Assembly: GCA_002422685.1 (NCBI GenBank)
Contig: DITC01000071.1
Span: 128,472 to 192,471 of the forward strand
Direction of reading: 5' to 3'
Length of the DNA stretch: 64,000 nucleotides
DNA from: Thauera sp. UBA6194
Lineage (GTDB): Bacteria; Pseudomonadota; Gammaproteobacteria; Burkholderiales; Rhodocyclaceae
The notes beneath the pieces were generated by a model. That model did not search any database, was not told the DNA's origin, and was given only the letters and a program-made list of their open reading frames with translations. Both the position numbers and the translations under genes were made by a program. Of the stretch, positions 34,942 through 43,806 are shown one piece after another; the first letter of the stretch is position 1, and every line of letters starts with the position of its first letter.

Positions 34942-34956
34942 GGAGCGCCTCGCCAA

Positions 34957-35697
34957 TCAGACCACGTAGCCCTGCATGCGGCTCGCGATGATGCGCGGGT
35001 TCTCGCCGTTGGCGATACCGATCAGCCCGTCGACGAACATCTCGCGCTGCGTGGTGAGCAGCAGGATGTGGGCGCCGAGCTTTTTCGAGATCGGCAGAAA
35101 GACCAGGTTGGCGAAGCCCACGCCATAAATCGTGGCAACGAAGGCCACCGCGATCCCGGCGCCCAGGCGCGAGGGGTCGGACAGGTTCTCCATGACGTGG
35201 ATCAGCCCCATGACCGCACCCAGGATACCGACCGTCGGCGCATAACCGCCCGCCGCTTCCCAGATGCGCGCAGACTGGCGCAGTTGCCCCTCGCGCACAC
35301 CGATCTCGACCTCGAGCACCTCGCGCAGGCGAGTCGGCTCGACCCCATCGGCAAGCAACTGCAGCCCCTTGCGCATGAAGGGGTCGGCCAGGCTTTCGAT
35401 CTGGTTTTCGAGGGTGAGCAGGCCTTCGCGGCGCGCCGTCTGGCTCCAGCTCGCGACCATCTCGATGACCGCCTCCTGGTCGACCGCGGGCGGCACGAAC
35501 ACCCAGCGCACCATGCGCATGCCTTCGACGAAGGTCCGCAATGGGCTCTGCAGCATCACCGCCCCGAGCGTGCCACCGACCACGATCAGGAAGGCGGTGG
35601 GCTGGAAGAGCGAGGACAGGTGCCCACCCTCGAGCATCTGGCCAAGCAGGATCGCGGCGAAGCCGAGCGCGAGACCGAAGAGGCTGATCTTATCCAT
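34957..35697 (-). CDS. motC: Flagellar motor stator protein MotC (MotA family)
   Basis: A 246-residue, four-helix stator protein (MDKISLFGLALGFAAILLGQ at the start; LIVVGGTLGAVMLQSPL; GYAPTVGILGAVMGLIHVMENL; AGIAVAFVATIYGVGFANLVFLPI in part). The length and lack of the long MotA cytoplasmic insert fit the MotC/PomA type. With MotD it forms the ion-conducting stator. The gene lies 33 bp after fliA, and motD follows 15 bp behind the stop, so fliA-motC-motD form one unit. Confidence 0.9.
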   Translation of the reverse strand: MDKISLFGLALGFAAILLGQMLEGGHLSSLFQPTAFLIVVGGTLGAVMLQSPLRTFVEGMRMVRWVFVPPAVDQEAVIEMVASWSQTARREGLLTLENQIESLADPFMRKGLQLLADGVEPTRLREVLEVEIGVREGQLRQSARIWEAAGGYAPTVGILGAVMGLIHVMENLSDPSRLGAGIAVAFVATIYGVGFANLVFLPISKKLGAHILLLTTQREMFVDGLIGIANGENPRIIASRMQGYVV

Positions 35698-35730
35698 GAT
35701 GGGGCCTGAGCGACGGAGCCGTGTTCATCG

Positions 35731-36501
35731 TCAATCGGCTGCCGGCTTCTTGGGCGGACGCCCGCGCCGCCGCGCCGGCGGCATGGCCGCTGCGCCGTCG
35801 AAGACGCAGGCGCGCAGGCGCGCGACCGCCTGGCTGTGCAGCTGGCACACACGCGACTCGGTGACGCCGAGCACCTCACCGATCTCGCGCAGGTTGAGTT
35901 CCTCGTCGTAGTACAGGGCCATCACCAGTTGTTCGCGCTCGGGCAGGTGCTCGATGGCGCCCACAACCCGCTGGCGCAGGTCGGTGTCCTCGAGCAGCTT
36001 GAGCGGATCGGCGTCTTCCTGGGCGAGATGGCGGTCGAGGTAGTCGTCGTTTTCTTCGCGGTTGAAATCCTCGAGATAGACGAGCTGGTGGCCGCGCGCC
36101 TCCTGCAGCATGTGCTGATAGTCCTCGAGCGGCACGCCGAGCGACTCCGCGAGTTCGGTCTCGGAAGGCTGGCGCCCGAACTGCTGCTCCAGCGTGTGGA
36201 TGGCCGACTCGATGCGGCGCATGTCGCGTCGCAGGCTGCGCGGCAGCCAGTCGTTCTCGCGCAATCCGTCGAGCATGGCACCGCGCACACGCTGCGAGGC
36301 ATAGGTCTCGAACTGGGCGCCGAGGCCGTGCTCGTAACGGCCGAGCGCATCGAGCAAGCCCAGCATCCCGTTCTGGATCAGATCGTCCACATCCACGCTC
36401 GCCGGCAGCCGCGACATGAGCTGGAAGGCGATGCGCTTGACGAGGGGAGCATAGGCTTCCACAAGGTTGCTTTTGTCGAGATTGCCGTTCGCGTCGTACA
36501 T
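35731..36501 (-). CDS. fliA: Flagellar sigma factor FliA (sigma-28)
   Basis: A sigma-28 factor of 256 residues (from ATG 36501). Region 2 has LVKRIAFQLMSRLPASVDVDDLIQNGMLGLLDAL and FETYASQRVRGAMLDGLRENDW (in part); region 4 has LPEREQLVMALYYDEELNLREIGEVLGVTESRVCQLHSQAVARLR (in part). FliA transcribes late flagellar and chemotaxis genes. The start at 36501 gives the usual MY-type N-terminus and length. A start at 36618 would overlap flhG by 4 bp and give 295 residues, and cannot be excluded. The C-terminal tail is basic and Pro-rich (PPARRRGRPPKKP). Confidence 0.95.
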   Translation of the reverse strand: MYDANGNLDKSNLVEAYAPLVKRIAFQLMSRLPASVDVDDLIQNGMLGLLDALGRYEHGLGAQFETYASQRVRGAMLDGLRENDWLPRSLRRDMRRIESAIHTLEQQFGRQPSETELAESLGVPLEDYQHMLQEARGHQLVYLEDFNREENDDYLDRHLAQEDADPLKLLEDTDLRQRVVGAIEHLPEREQLVMALYYDEELNLREIGEVLGVTESRVCQLHSQAVARLRACVFDGAAAMPPARRRGRPPKKPAAD

Positions 36502-36614
36502 CCACTGGGCCTGTATGGTCTTGCGACGCGAGCCCGTGCCCTCGCCGCGTCCGCTGATCGGATGAGGCGATTGTCTGGCAGCGCCGTAGGCATTACCAGC
36601 GGGATAATTCACAC

Positions 36615-37427
36615 TCATGGGCGGACTCGCGTGCCGAACGCCCCACCGCGGGGATTCGTCCCCCCCGCCAGGGCGCCGATGCGGCGCAGGAAGGCGGCGC
36701 CCGCCTCGGCATGGGCCAGCTCCAGCGGCTCACGCAGCCCGGCGGCGATGTCGTCGCGCTCGAGCTCACCCAGCCAGGCCAATGGCACGCCCACATGGCG
36801 ACGCACCAGGGTCTCGAGGCTGCGGAAGAAGGCCTCGGCATCGGCACGGCCACGCGCACGGCAGACGGCGACGTGCACCGAGCCCGCACCTGCGCCGGCA
36901 AGGCCTTTGATCGTCTGGTAGGCGTCGGTGGCGCCGCTCGCGCTCGCCTCGGCGAGCACCAGCCGGCGCGGCGCGGCCTGCACGAAGGGCGACGGTGCGA
37001 GCGCCGTTGCCGCGCTCGCGTGCACGAGCACGAAGCCCGCATGTCGGTGGAGAATGCGCAGCGCTTCGACCAGGCAGGCCCGGCGCGCGGAATCGAGCAG
37101 AGGCAGCGCCAGCGCGGCGGCAGCGACCGGCACGCGCCCGACGAGGCCCGGCACCGGCTGCACGATGCGCGACAGGGTGCTGTGACCGTCGAGCAGCTGC
37201 AGCAGGTCGGCGCCCTCATCCACGCCCAGCGCGGCAGCCAGCGTGCCATCGCCTTCGGCCTCGTCGAGCACGAGCACGCGCTCGGCCTGGCCGGCGATGC
37301 GATGTGCTGCGAGCGCCGCGTTGCGCGCCCCGCCTTGTCCGCCCGCATACAACGCCACGACCTGTGGCGGAGCGCGGCGGAACAGGCGGCGCAAGCCGGC
37401 CGCCTGGTCTTCGCGTCCGTCGAGCAT
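36615..37427 (-). CDS. flhG: FlhG (FleN/YlxH) flagellar number regulator with eroded P-loop
   Basis: A 270-residue MinD-like protein in the usual place after flhF. The N-terminal DQAAGLRRL (7-15) is the conserved DQAxxLR motif that stimulates the FlhF GTPase. The place of the ATP-binding KGGxGKT loop is taken by AGGQGGARN at 28-36, which lacks both lysines and the Thr/Ser, and the following DxD-type region reads LVLDEAEGDG. The call rests on gene order, the N-terminal motif and overall layout. ATP binding as in classical FlhG is doubtful. The gene is 2 bp after flhF and runs into fliA. Confidence 0.82.
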   Translation of the reverse strand: MLDGREDQAAGLRRLFRRAPPQVVALYAGGQGGARNAALAAHRIAGQAERVLVLDEAEGDGTLAAALGVDEGADLLQLLDGHSTLSRIVQPVPGLVGRVPVAAAALALPLLDSARRACLVEALRILHRHAGFVLVHASAATALAPSPFVQAAPRRLVLAEASASGATDAYQTIKGLAGAGAGSVHVAVCRARGRADAEAFFRSLETLVRRHVGVPLAWLGELERDDIAAGLREPLELAHAEAGAAFLRRIGALAGGTNPRGGAFGTRVRP

Positions 37428-37429
37428 GA

Positions 37430-38905
37430 TCAGGCGCCTCCGGCGGCGGCCAGCATGAAGCCAGCCTCGTCACCGCTCAGGTGCCAGGGCGACTCGCCTG
37501 CATGTTCGCGCAGCGCGCGGTGCAGCAGGTAGGCCCGGTTGGGCAGGTGCAGGTCTTCGGGCACGCGCTGGCCGTTGGTGAGGTAGCGGATATCGAGCGC
37601 ATGACGCACCGCGACGTCCAGCGCCGGCGCCAGCGAGGCCGCCTCGTCCACCTTGGTGAAGATGCAGCCGGCGAGGTCGTCGCCCGCATAGGCGCGCACC
37701 ACATCATCGAGGGTGTCGCCACGCGCGGTGGCGTTGAGCAGCAGCAGCCGACGCACATCGCCCGCACCCGAAAGCATCGCGGCCTGCTCGGCCACCATGC
37801 GGTCGCGCTGGCTCATGCCCATGGTGTCGATGAGCACCATGTGCTTGTTGCGCAGCCCGGCCAGGGTCTGGCGCAGATCGGCGGCATCGCGCACCGAGAA
37901 CACCGGCACGCCGAGGATTCGTCCGTAGATGCGCAGCTGCTCCTGCGCGCCGATGCGGTAGCCGTCGGTGGTGATCAGCGCCAGCTTGCTCGCGCCGTGG
38001 CGCACCACGCAACGCGCGGCGAGCTTGGCGGTGGTGGTGGTCTTGCCCACCCCGGTCGGGCCGACGAGGGCGAACACGCCGCCACGGTCGAGCAGGTCTT
38101 CGTCCGAAGCGCAGGCGCGCATCATGCGATCGAGCGCCCCGCCGACCGCTTCGTGCGCCTCGGTGCGGGTGGCGTCCTCGGGCACGGACTCGACGAGCTT
38201 GCGTGCCGTGGCGGCCGCGAAGCCGGCCTCGAGCAATTCACCCAGCATCGCGGCGCGCGCAGGCGCGTGGCGACGCGTCTCGCCCCAGGCGAAGCCGGCG
38301 AGCTGACGTTCGATCATGCTGCGGATGCCGGTGAGCTCCGACATCAGGCGGGCGTTGGTCTCCTGCAGCTCGCGCACGCGCGCGCTGCCGAACTCGTCGC
38401 CGGCGACGCTGCGGCTCGCCGCCTGGCCGCCGAAACTCGACGGCGACACCTGCGCGCCGCGGCCCGCATCCACGCCAGCGCGGATGACGGCATCGCGCGT
38501 GCGCACCGTGTAGTCGGCAGTTTCGATGCGCGGCGGGCTGAACGGGCGCAGCACCGGCTCGCTCGAGCGCGCCGCGGCTGGTTCGCGCTCGGCGCTGCGC
38601 GAGGCACGCGCGGCGAGCGCCGACAGGCTGACCTGGAAATCGTGCTCCTCGCGCACCGCTGAGGGCGCCGGTGCTTTCGGCGGCGCCACAACGGCGGCGG
38701 CCGGGGCGGCCGTGCTGCTACGCGCAGTCACCGCCGCGCGGTTGGCGGCCTGCAGCGCGCCCACCGCCTCGCCGGGCAGGGCGAGGATCTCCACACCGCC
38801 CTCGACGGCGCGGTTGGACAACACGATCGCATCCGGACCGAGTGCTTCCTTGAGCGCACGGAGCGCTTCACGGGCGGTAGGGGCAAAGTAGCGTTTGACG
38901 TTCAT
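37430..38905 (-). CDS. flhF: Flagellar biosynthesis GTPase FlhF
   Basis: A 491-residue SRP-type GTPase. The N-terminal basic region (MNVKRYFAPTAREALRALKE) precedes a variable Ala-rich middle and an NG domain with P-loop GPTGVGKT at 283-290, then ITTDGYRIGAQEQL, DTMGMSQRD and CIFTKVDEA. FlhF marks the cell pole for flagellum assembly. The ATG at 38905 has GGGAGA upstream, and an upstream start at 38959 lacks one. A 158-bp gap separates it from flhA. Confidence 0.96.
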   Translation of the reverse strand: MNVKRYFAPTAREALRALKEALGPDAIVLSNRAVEGGVEILALPGEAVGALQAANRAAVTARSSTAAPAAAVVAPPKAPAPSAVREEHDFQVSLSALAARASRSAEREPAAARSSEPVLRPFSPPRIETADYTVRTRDAVIRAGVDAGRGAQVSPSSFGGQAASRSVAGDEFGSARVRELQETNARLMSELTGIRSMIERQLAGFAWGETRRHAPARAAMLGELLEAGFAAATARKLVESVPEDATRTEAHEAVGGALDRMMRACASDEDLLDRGGVFALVGPTGVGKTTTTAKLAARCVVRHGASKLALITTDGYRIGAQEQLRIYGRILGVPVFSVRDAADLRQTLAGLRNKHMVLIDTMGMSQRDRMVAEQAAMLSGAGDVRRLLLLNATARGDTLDDVVRAYAGDDLAGCIFTKVDEAASLAPALDVAVRHALDIRYLTNGQRVPEDLHLPNRAYLLHRALREHAGESPWHLSGDEAGFMLAAAGGA

Positions 38906-39063
38906 GGCGATTCTCCCGGTGGCCACACTCGACCACTGCTTGATGAGGATTATCACCATCTCCGGTCAATGCTCTGGGTCCGAATAAAGCGGCTTTCCCC
39001 CGCCTATTCGATTCACGGCGAGGGGTCGCGCTGCAGCGTCCCCACCCCGCCCTCAACTCGCCC

Positions 39064-41169
39064 TCAGCCCTGCGCGCCCACCATCGCGGTGACGCGGATG
39101 GTGCGGCTTTCGGGCACCTCGCTGTTGGAGACGACCTTGAGCGAAGGCACGGCGCGGCGCAGGAAGCGCGACAGCAACATGCGCAACTGGGCCGGCACCA
39201 GCAGCACCGGCGGCAGGCCAATGTCTTCCTGACGCTGGGCGATCTGCGCGGTCTGGCGCAGCAGCGTATCCGCCAGCCCCGGCTCGATCGCGCCGCCTTC
39301 GCCGCCCGAGGCCATGGCCTGCATGAGGATGCGCTCGAGCCCCGGCTCCAGCGCCATGACCTGCACCTCGGCGTTGCCCGGGAACAGGCCCTGCATGATC
39401 GCGCGCCCGAGCGCCTCGCGCACCTTGGTGGTGAGCTGGACCGGATCCTGCGTGCGCGGCGCGTGCTCGGCCAGCACCTCGATGATGCTGCGCATGTCGC
39501 GGATGTTGACGCCCTCTTCGAGCAGGTTCTGCAGCACACGCTGCACGGTGCCGATCGGCAGCATCTTGGGCACGAGGTCCTCGATGAGCTTGGGCGAATC
39601 CTTGCCGACGTGATCGAGCAGGGCCTGCGTTTCCTGACGGCCGAGCAGCTCGGCAGCATGATTGAGGATGACGTGGTTGAGGTGGGTGGCGACCACGGTG
39701 CTCGCATCGACCACGGTATAGCCGAGCGCGTGCGCCTGCTCGCGCATCGACGCGTCGATCCACACCGCCGGCAGGCCGAAGGCCGGGTCGGTGGTCTCGC
39801 GTCCGGCGAGCGGGCCGGAGACGCGCCCCGGGTTGATGGCGAGGAACTGGCCCGGATAGGCCTCGCCGCCGCCGATCTCGACGCCCTTGAGCGCGATGCG
39901 GTAGCCGTTGGGCTTGAGCTCGAGGTTGTCGCGGATGTGCACCGGCGAAGACAAAAAGCCGACCTCCTGCGCGAACTTCTTGCGCAGGCCGCGGATGCGC
40001 TTGAGCAGCTCGCCGTCCTGACCCTTGTCCACCATCGGAATCAGCCGGTAGCCGACCTCGAGGCCGAGCACGTCCACCTGCGAGACATCGTTCCAGCTCG
40101 CCTCCAGACTGTCCGCGGAGGGCATCGCCGCCTGCGCCGCCTGTTCGGGCGCGGCCGCTGCGGACAGGCTCGCCTCGGTGATGCGCTTGTGGCGCATCCA
40201 GGCCATGGCGCCGAGCGTGAGCGCGATCAACAGAAACACCAGGTTGGGCATGCCGGGGATGAGACCGAGCGCGCCGATGATGACCGCGGTGAGCGCCATC
40301 ACTGTCGGATTCGAGAACACTTGCGCGATCACCACACCGCCGATGTCGCCCTCGTCGCCGACACGCGACACCACCAGACCGGCCGCAACCGAGATGATCA
40401 GCGCCGGAATCTGCGCCACCAGGCCGTCGCCGATGGTGAGCAGCGTGTAGGTCTGCCCCGCCTCGCCCACGCCCATGTCGTGCTGCATGACGCCGACGAA
40501 CAGGCCGCCGAGAATGTTGATGACGAGGATGATGATGCCGGCCACCGCATCGCCGCGCACGAATTTGGACGCACCGTCCATGGCGCCGTAGAAATCGGAC
40601 TCCTGCGCGATCTCCTTGCGCCGGCGCTTGGCCTCCTTCTCGTCGACCAGGCCGGCGTTGAGGTCGGCGTCGATCGCCATCTGCTTGCCCGGCATCGCAT
40701 CGAGGGTGAAGCGCGCCGACACCTCGGCGATCCGCCCCGCGCCCTTGGTGATGACGACGAAGTTGATCACGGTGAGGATCACGAACACCACCAGGCCGAC
40801 CGCAGTGTTGCCGCCGACCAGGAAGCTGCCGAAGGCCTCGATGACCTTGCCCGCCGCATCGCCGCCGCCGTGGCCCTCAAGCAGCACGATCCGCGTCGAG
40901 GCCACGTTGAGCGACAGGCGCAGCAGCGTGGTCACCAGCAGCACGGTGGGGAACACCGAGAAGTCCAGCGGCCGCTTCGAGTACATCGCCACCAGCATCA
41001 CCATCACCGAGATCGCGATGTTGAAGGTGAAGAACACGTCGAGCAGGAACACCGGCAGCGGCAGCACCATCATCGACAGAATCATGATGATGAGCAGCGG
41101 CGCGCCGAGCTGACGCAGGTTGGCGGGCGACAAAAGCTGGCGCAGGTTGAGGGCGTCGTTCATGGCCAT
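39064..41169 (-). CDS. flhA: Flagellar export gate protein FlhA
   Basis: A 701-residue protein: eight membrane helices in the first half, the conserved FHIPEP-type region (VFVILTVINFVVITKGAGRIAEVSARFTLDAMPGKQMAIDADL in part) and a cytoplasmic C-terminal domain that docks export chaperones. FlhA transmits proton-motive force to export. It starts 11 bp after flhB and likely shares its transcript. Confidence 0.97.
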   Translation of the reverse strand: MAMNDALNLRQLLSPANLRQLGAPLLIIMILSMMVLPLPVFLLDVFFTFNIAISVMVMLVAMYSKRPLDFSVFPTVLLVTTLLRLSLNVASTRIVLLEGHGGGDAAGKVIEAFGSFLVGGNTAVGLVVFVILTVINFVVITKGAGRIAEVSARFTLDAMPGKQMAIDADLNAGLVDEKEAKRRRKEIAQESDFYGAMDGASKFVRGDAVAGIIILVINILGGLFVGVMQHDMGVGEAGQTYTLLTIGDGLVAQIPALIISVAAGLVVSRVGDEGDIGGVVIAQVFSNPTVMALTAVIIGALGLIPGMPNLVFLLIALTLGAMAWMRHKRITEASLSAAAAPEQAAQAAMPSADSLEASWNDVSQVDVLGLEVGYRLIPMVDKGQDGELLKRIRGLRKKFAQEVGFLSSPVHIRDNLELKPNGYRIALKGVEIGGGEAYPGQFLAINPGRVSGPLAGRETTDPAFGLPAVWIDASMREQAHALGYTVVDASTVVATHLNHVILNHAAELLGRQETQALLDHVGKDSPKLIEDLVPKMLPIGTVQRVLQNLLEEGVNIRDMRSIIEVLAEHAPRTQDPVQLTTKVREALGRAIMQGLFPGNAEVQVMALEPGLERILMQAMASGGEGGAIEPGLADTLLRQTAQIAQRQEDIGLPPVLLVPAQLRMLLSRFLRRAVPSLKVVSNSEVPESRTIRVTAMVGAQG

Positions 41170-41180
41170 GGTTCAGGCAC

Positions 41181-42323
41181 TCATTCTTCGGGTGCGCCCG
41201 GGTCCATGCCGGCGGGCACCGGCAGGGTGACGGGCGCGACGGGCGGCAGGCCGCCGTGCTTCATCCAGGCGTCGAGCTGGTAGACGTAGGCCATCACCTC
41301 GGCCACCGCGGTGTAGAGCCCGGCGGGGATGGACTGTTCCAGCTCGCAGTGTTTGTAGAGGGCGCGCGCGAGCGGTGGCGCCTCGAGCAGCGGCACATCG
41401 TTTTCCCGAGCGACCTCGCGGATCTTGAGGGCGAGCTCGCCTCGGCCCTTGGCGACCACCACCGGCGCGCCCATCTTCTGGGCGTCGTACTTGAGCGCGA
41501 CGGAAAAATGGGTCGGGTTGGTGACCACCACGTCAGCCTTGGGCACCTCACTCATCATGCGCCGGCGCGCCATCTCGCGCTGCATCGCACGAATGCGGCC
41601 CTTGACCATCGGGTCGCCCTCCTGCTCCTTGCTCTCGCGCTTGACCTCTTCCTTGGTCATGCGCAGCTTCTTGTGGTACTGCCAGAGCTGGAAGGGCACA
41701 TCCATGAGCGCGAGCAGGCCGAGGCTGAGCACGATCAGCAGCGCGGCGAAGGCGACGGTTTCGGAGAAGTCGGCCATGCCCATCTCGAGCGGCTCGACCA
41801 TCAGGTCGAACAGGTGATCCATGTTCGCCCACAGCACCAGCGCGGCCACGCCCCCCACCAGCAGCGACTTGAGGATGGCCTTCACCATCTCGGCCAGCCC
41901 GTGCATCGAGAACATGCGGCCGATGCCCTGGATCGGGTTCATGCGGCCGAAGTTGGGTCCGAGCGCCTTGGGCGCGAACACCAGCCCCCCGAGCAGGATC
42001 GGTGCCGCCACGGCGGCGACGAGCAGGGCAAAGAAGAACGGCATCAGCGTGAGCAGCGCACCGCTGAGCATGCGCTCGAGCATGTCGAGCATCACGTTCT
42101 CGTCGAAGGCCGCGCGCCGGTCGAAGGCGAAACCGTCGCGCAACAACCCCGACACACGCTGCGCCATCCAGCTGCCGAGCAGCATCAGCGTCGCGGCGCC
42201 GGTGACGGTGACGAGAAAGGTCGACAGCTCCCGCGATTGCGGGACCTGACCTTCCTCACGCGCTTGTTCCAGCCTTCGCGGTGATGGGTCTTCTGTCTTC
42301 TCGAGGTCGCTGTCTTCAGCCAC
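41181..42323 (-). CDS. flhB: Flagellar export switch protein FlhB
   Basis: A 380-residue protein with four membrane helices and a cytoplasmic domain bearing the self-cleavage site NPTH at 269-272 (DVVVTNPTHFSVALKYD). After cleavage between Asn and Pro it changes export specificity from hook to filament proteins, with FliK. It starts with GTG at 42323. It heads the flhB-flhA-flhF-flhG-fliA-motCD series. A TTATCGGC at 42387-42394 (minus GCCGATAA) resembles a sigma-28 -10 but has no -35. Confidence 0.96.
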   Translation of the reverse strand: MAEDSDLEKTEDPSPRRLEQAREEGQVPQSRELSTFLVTVTGAATLMLLGSWMAQRVSGLLRDGFAFDRRAAFDENVMLDMLERMLSGALLTLMPFFFALLVAAVAAPILLGGLVFAPKALGPNFGRMNPIQGIGRMFSMHGLAEMVKAILKSLLVGGVAALVLWANMDHLFDLMVEPLEMGMADFSETVAFAALLIVLSLGLLALMDVPFQLWQYHKKLRMTKEEVKRESKEQEGDPMVKGRIRAMQREMARRRMMSEVPKADVVVTNPTHFSVALKYDAQKMGAPVVVAKGRGELALKIREVARENDVPLLEAPPLARALYKHCELEQSIPAGLYTAVAEVMAYVYQLDAWMKHGGLPPVAPVTLPVPAGMDPGAPEE

Positions 42324-42460
42324 TGCCGGCTCCGTCCGTCGTGCCGCCGGCCCGATGGAGCTCGGGCGCGGGACGACGTGTGCGGATTATCGGCCCCCGG
42401 GCGCAAGCGCAGAGGCGCAATAAACGGGCTTAAAACAGCGCTATTCGTACCTTGCGCGGC

Positions 42461-42919
42461 TTATTGCGGCGCGGGCAGCGCGTCGATGCCGCGCAGGCGG
42501 TCGCCCGGTTTGACGCCGCGCTCGGCAAACCAGCCCAGGTTCATCTCCAGCGCGTAGCGTGCCGGTGCGGCCGCGCAGTGGTTGTCGGAAGTCTGCGGCT
42601 GCATGTCTTCGATGTTGATCACCCGGCCCTCGGCATCCAGAAAGGCGACCGAAAGCGCGATGAGCGTGTTCTTCATCCACATGCAGTGCGCACGCTCCTC
42701 GGGAAATACGAACACCATGCCCCGGTGCAAGGGCATGGCAACGCGGTTCATCAACCCGGTGACACGGGTCTCGGCCGTGTGCGCCACCTCGGCTTCGATG
42801 CGGGCCATGCCGAACCCGAGCTCGGCAACGGGAAGCACAGCCTGCGCGGATACGGCTGACGAGACGATGAGGCCGGCTGCGATCGCGCACAGCCGACGCG
42901 CTGATGGATGGAGATTCAT
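42461..42919 (-). CDS. Secreted DUF192 family protein
   Basis: A 152-residue protein with a Sec signal peptide (about 1-26, ending AVSAQA) and a DUF192 domain: TRVTGLMNRVAMPLHRGMVFVF, MWMKNTLIALSVAFLDAEGRVINIEDMQPQT (in part) and YALEMNLGWFAERGVKPGDRL. The biochemical role of DUF192 proteins is not established. Its start overlaps the stop of rluE by 4 bp (ATGA), so the pair is translationally coupled. Confidence 0.9.
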   Translation of the reverse strand: MNLHPSARRLCAIAAGLIVSSAVSAQAVLPVAELGFGMARIEAEVAHTAETRVTGLMNRVAMPLHRGMVFVFPEERAHCMWMKNTLIALSVAFLDAEGRVINIEDMQPQTSDNHCAAAPARYALEMNLGWFAERGVKPGDRLRGIDALPAPQ

Positions 42920-43575
42920 CGAGGGGATCCCGGCGTTTTTTTATGGACGGCCCGCATCTTACCCGCCCGCCCGCCCGGCTGACGAGCACTCGCCTCCCGC
43001 GCCCGGGGCTGCGCCCGCGCCACGCCCGGCAGCGCGGCCTGGGCTTGCCGCCATTGACCGGGCTGCAGGTCGTCGAGCCGCCACGGACCGATCGCGACCC
43101 GAATCAGACGCAGCGTGGGGAACCCGACCTTGGCCGTCATGCGCCGCACCTGGCGGTTCTTGCCCTCGCGCAGCACGATCTCCAGCCACGCGGTCGGCAC
43201 CGACTTGCGAAAGCGCACCGGCGGGTCGCGCGGCCACAGCCAGTCGGGCGCCGCCACCGCGCGCGCCGCGCAAGGCTGGGAGCGGAAGTCGCCGAGATCG
43301 AGTCCGGCACGCAGTCGGGCCAGCGCGCCTTCGTCCGGCTCGCCCTCGACTTGTACGAGATAGGTCTTGGGCAGCTTGTGGCGAGGGTCGGCGATGCGGT
43401 GCTGCAGCGCACCGTCATCGGTGAGCAGGAGCAGGCCTTCGCTGTCGGTGTCCAGCCGGCCCGCCGCGTACACGCCGGGCACGTCGACGCAGTCGGCGAG
43501 CGTGGGCCGCCCGTCCGGGTCGGTAAATTGGCAGAGCACGCCGTAAGGCTTGTTGAGCAGGATGAGGCGGGACAC
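42916..43575 (-). CDS. rluE: 23S rRNA pseudouridine synthase RluE-type
   Basis: A 219-residue RsuA/RluB family pseudouridine synthase without an S4 domain, as in RluE (which modifies 23S U2457). It has LLNKPYGVLCQF, the catalytic-Asp motif AGRLDTDSEGLLLLTDDG, KTYLVQVEGEPDE and the LREGKNRQVRRMTAKVGFPTLRLIRVAIGPW region (in part). The last 35 residues are basic and low complexity. The exact target base cannot be shown from sequence. It overlaps the DUF192 gene. Confidence 0.85.
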   Translation of the reverse strand: MSRLILLNKPYGVLCQFTDPDGRPTLADCVDVPGVYAAGRLDTDSEGLLLLTDDGALQHRIADPRHKLPKTYLVQVEGEPDEGALARLRAGLDLGDFRSQPCAARAVAAPDWLWPRDPPVRFRKSVPTAWLEIVLREGKNRQVRRMTAKVGFPTLRLIRVAIGPWRLDDLQPGQWRQAQAALPGVARAQPRAREASARQPGGRAGKMRAVHKKTPGSPR

Positions 43576-43597
43576 GAGGAGGATGCCGTCTACCCGT

Positions 43598-43623
43598 AAA
43601 AAAACCCGCCGGATCAGCGGGTT
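43598..43623 (-). terminator. Intrinsic terminator of tRNA-Ser
   Basis: On the minus strand AACCCGC (43617-43623) pairs with GCGGGTT (43603-43609) around a 7-nt loop, followed by a run of T (A at 43598-43604 on the plus strand). It is 11 bp downstream of the tRNA. Confidence 0.85.
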
Positions 43624-43633
43624 GGGACAGGGC

Positions 43634-43723
43634 TGGCGGAGGCGGTGAGATTCGAACTCACGAGGGGCGCAAACCCCTGACGGTTTTCAAGACCGTTGCA
43701 TTCAACCGCTCTGCCACGCCTCC
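43634..43723 (-). tRNA. tRNA-Ser (anticodon UGA)
   Basis: A 90-nt class II tRNA with encoded CCA. The acceptor stem GGAGGCG pairs with CGCCTCC, the discriminator is G, and the anticodon loop CTTGAAA gives anticodon TGA for UCA codons. A long variable arm (CAGGGG...CCCCTCG) marks serine, and the T arm has GTTCGAATC. Confidence 0.96.
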
Positions 43724-43735
43724 GCAAGGGCCGCG

Positions 43736-43741
43736 ATTATA
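43736..43741 (-). promoter_or_regulatory. -10 box of tRNA-Ser promoter
   Basis: TATAAT on the minus strand ends 13 bp before the tRNA 5' end. No good -35 was seen in the GC-rich flank. Confidence 0.6.
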
Positions 43742-43806
43742 GCATCGCGCGGCGCCAAGGCGACGGCCTGCGCAGGGCCGCGAGGCCCTCACCCGCCGCC
43801 CGGCGC

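Noticed and set aside
42387..42394. GCCGATAA on the minus strand upstream of flhB, like a sigma-28 -10 box
   Set aside because: No TAAA-type -35 exists at the right distance, so it was not called as a promoter.
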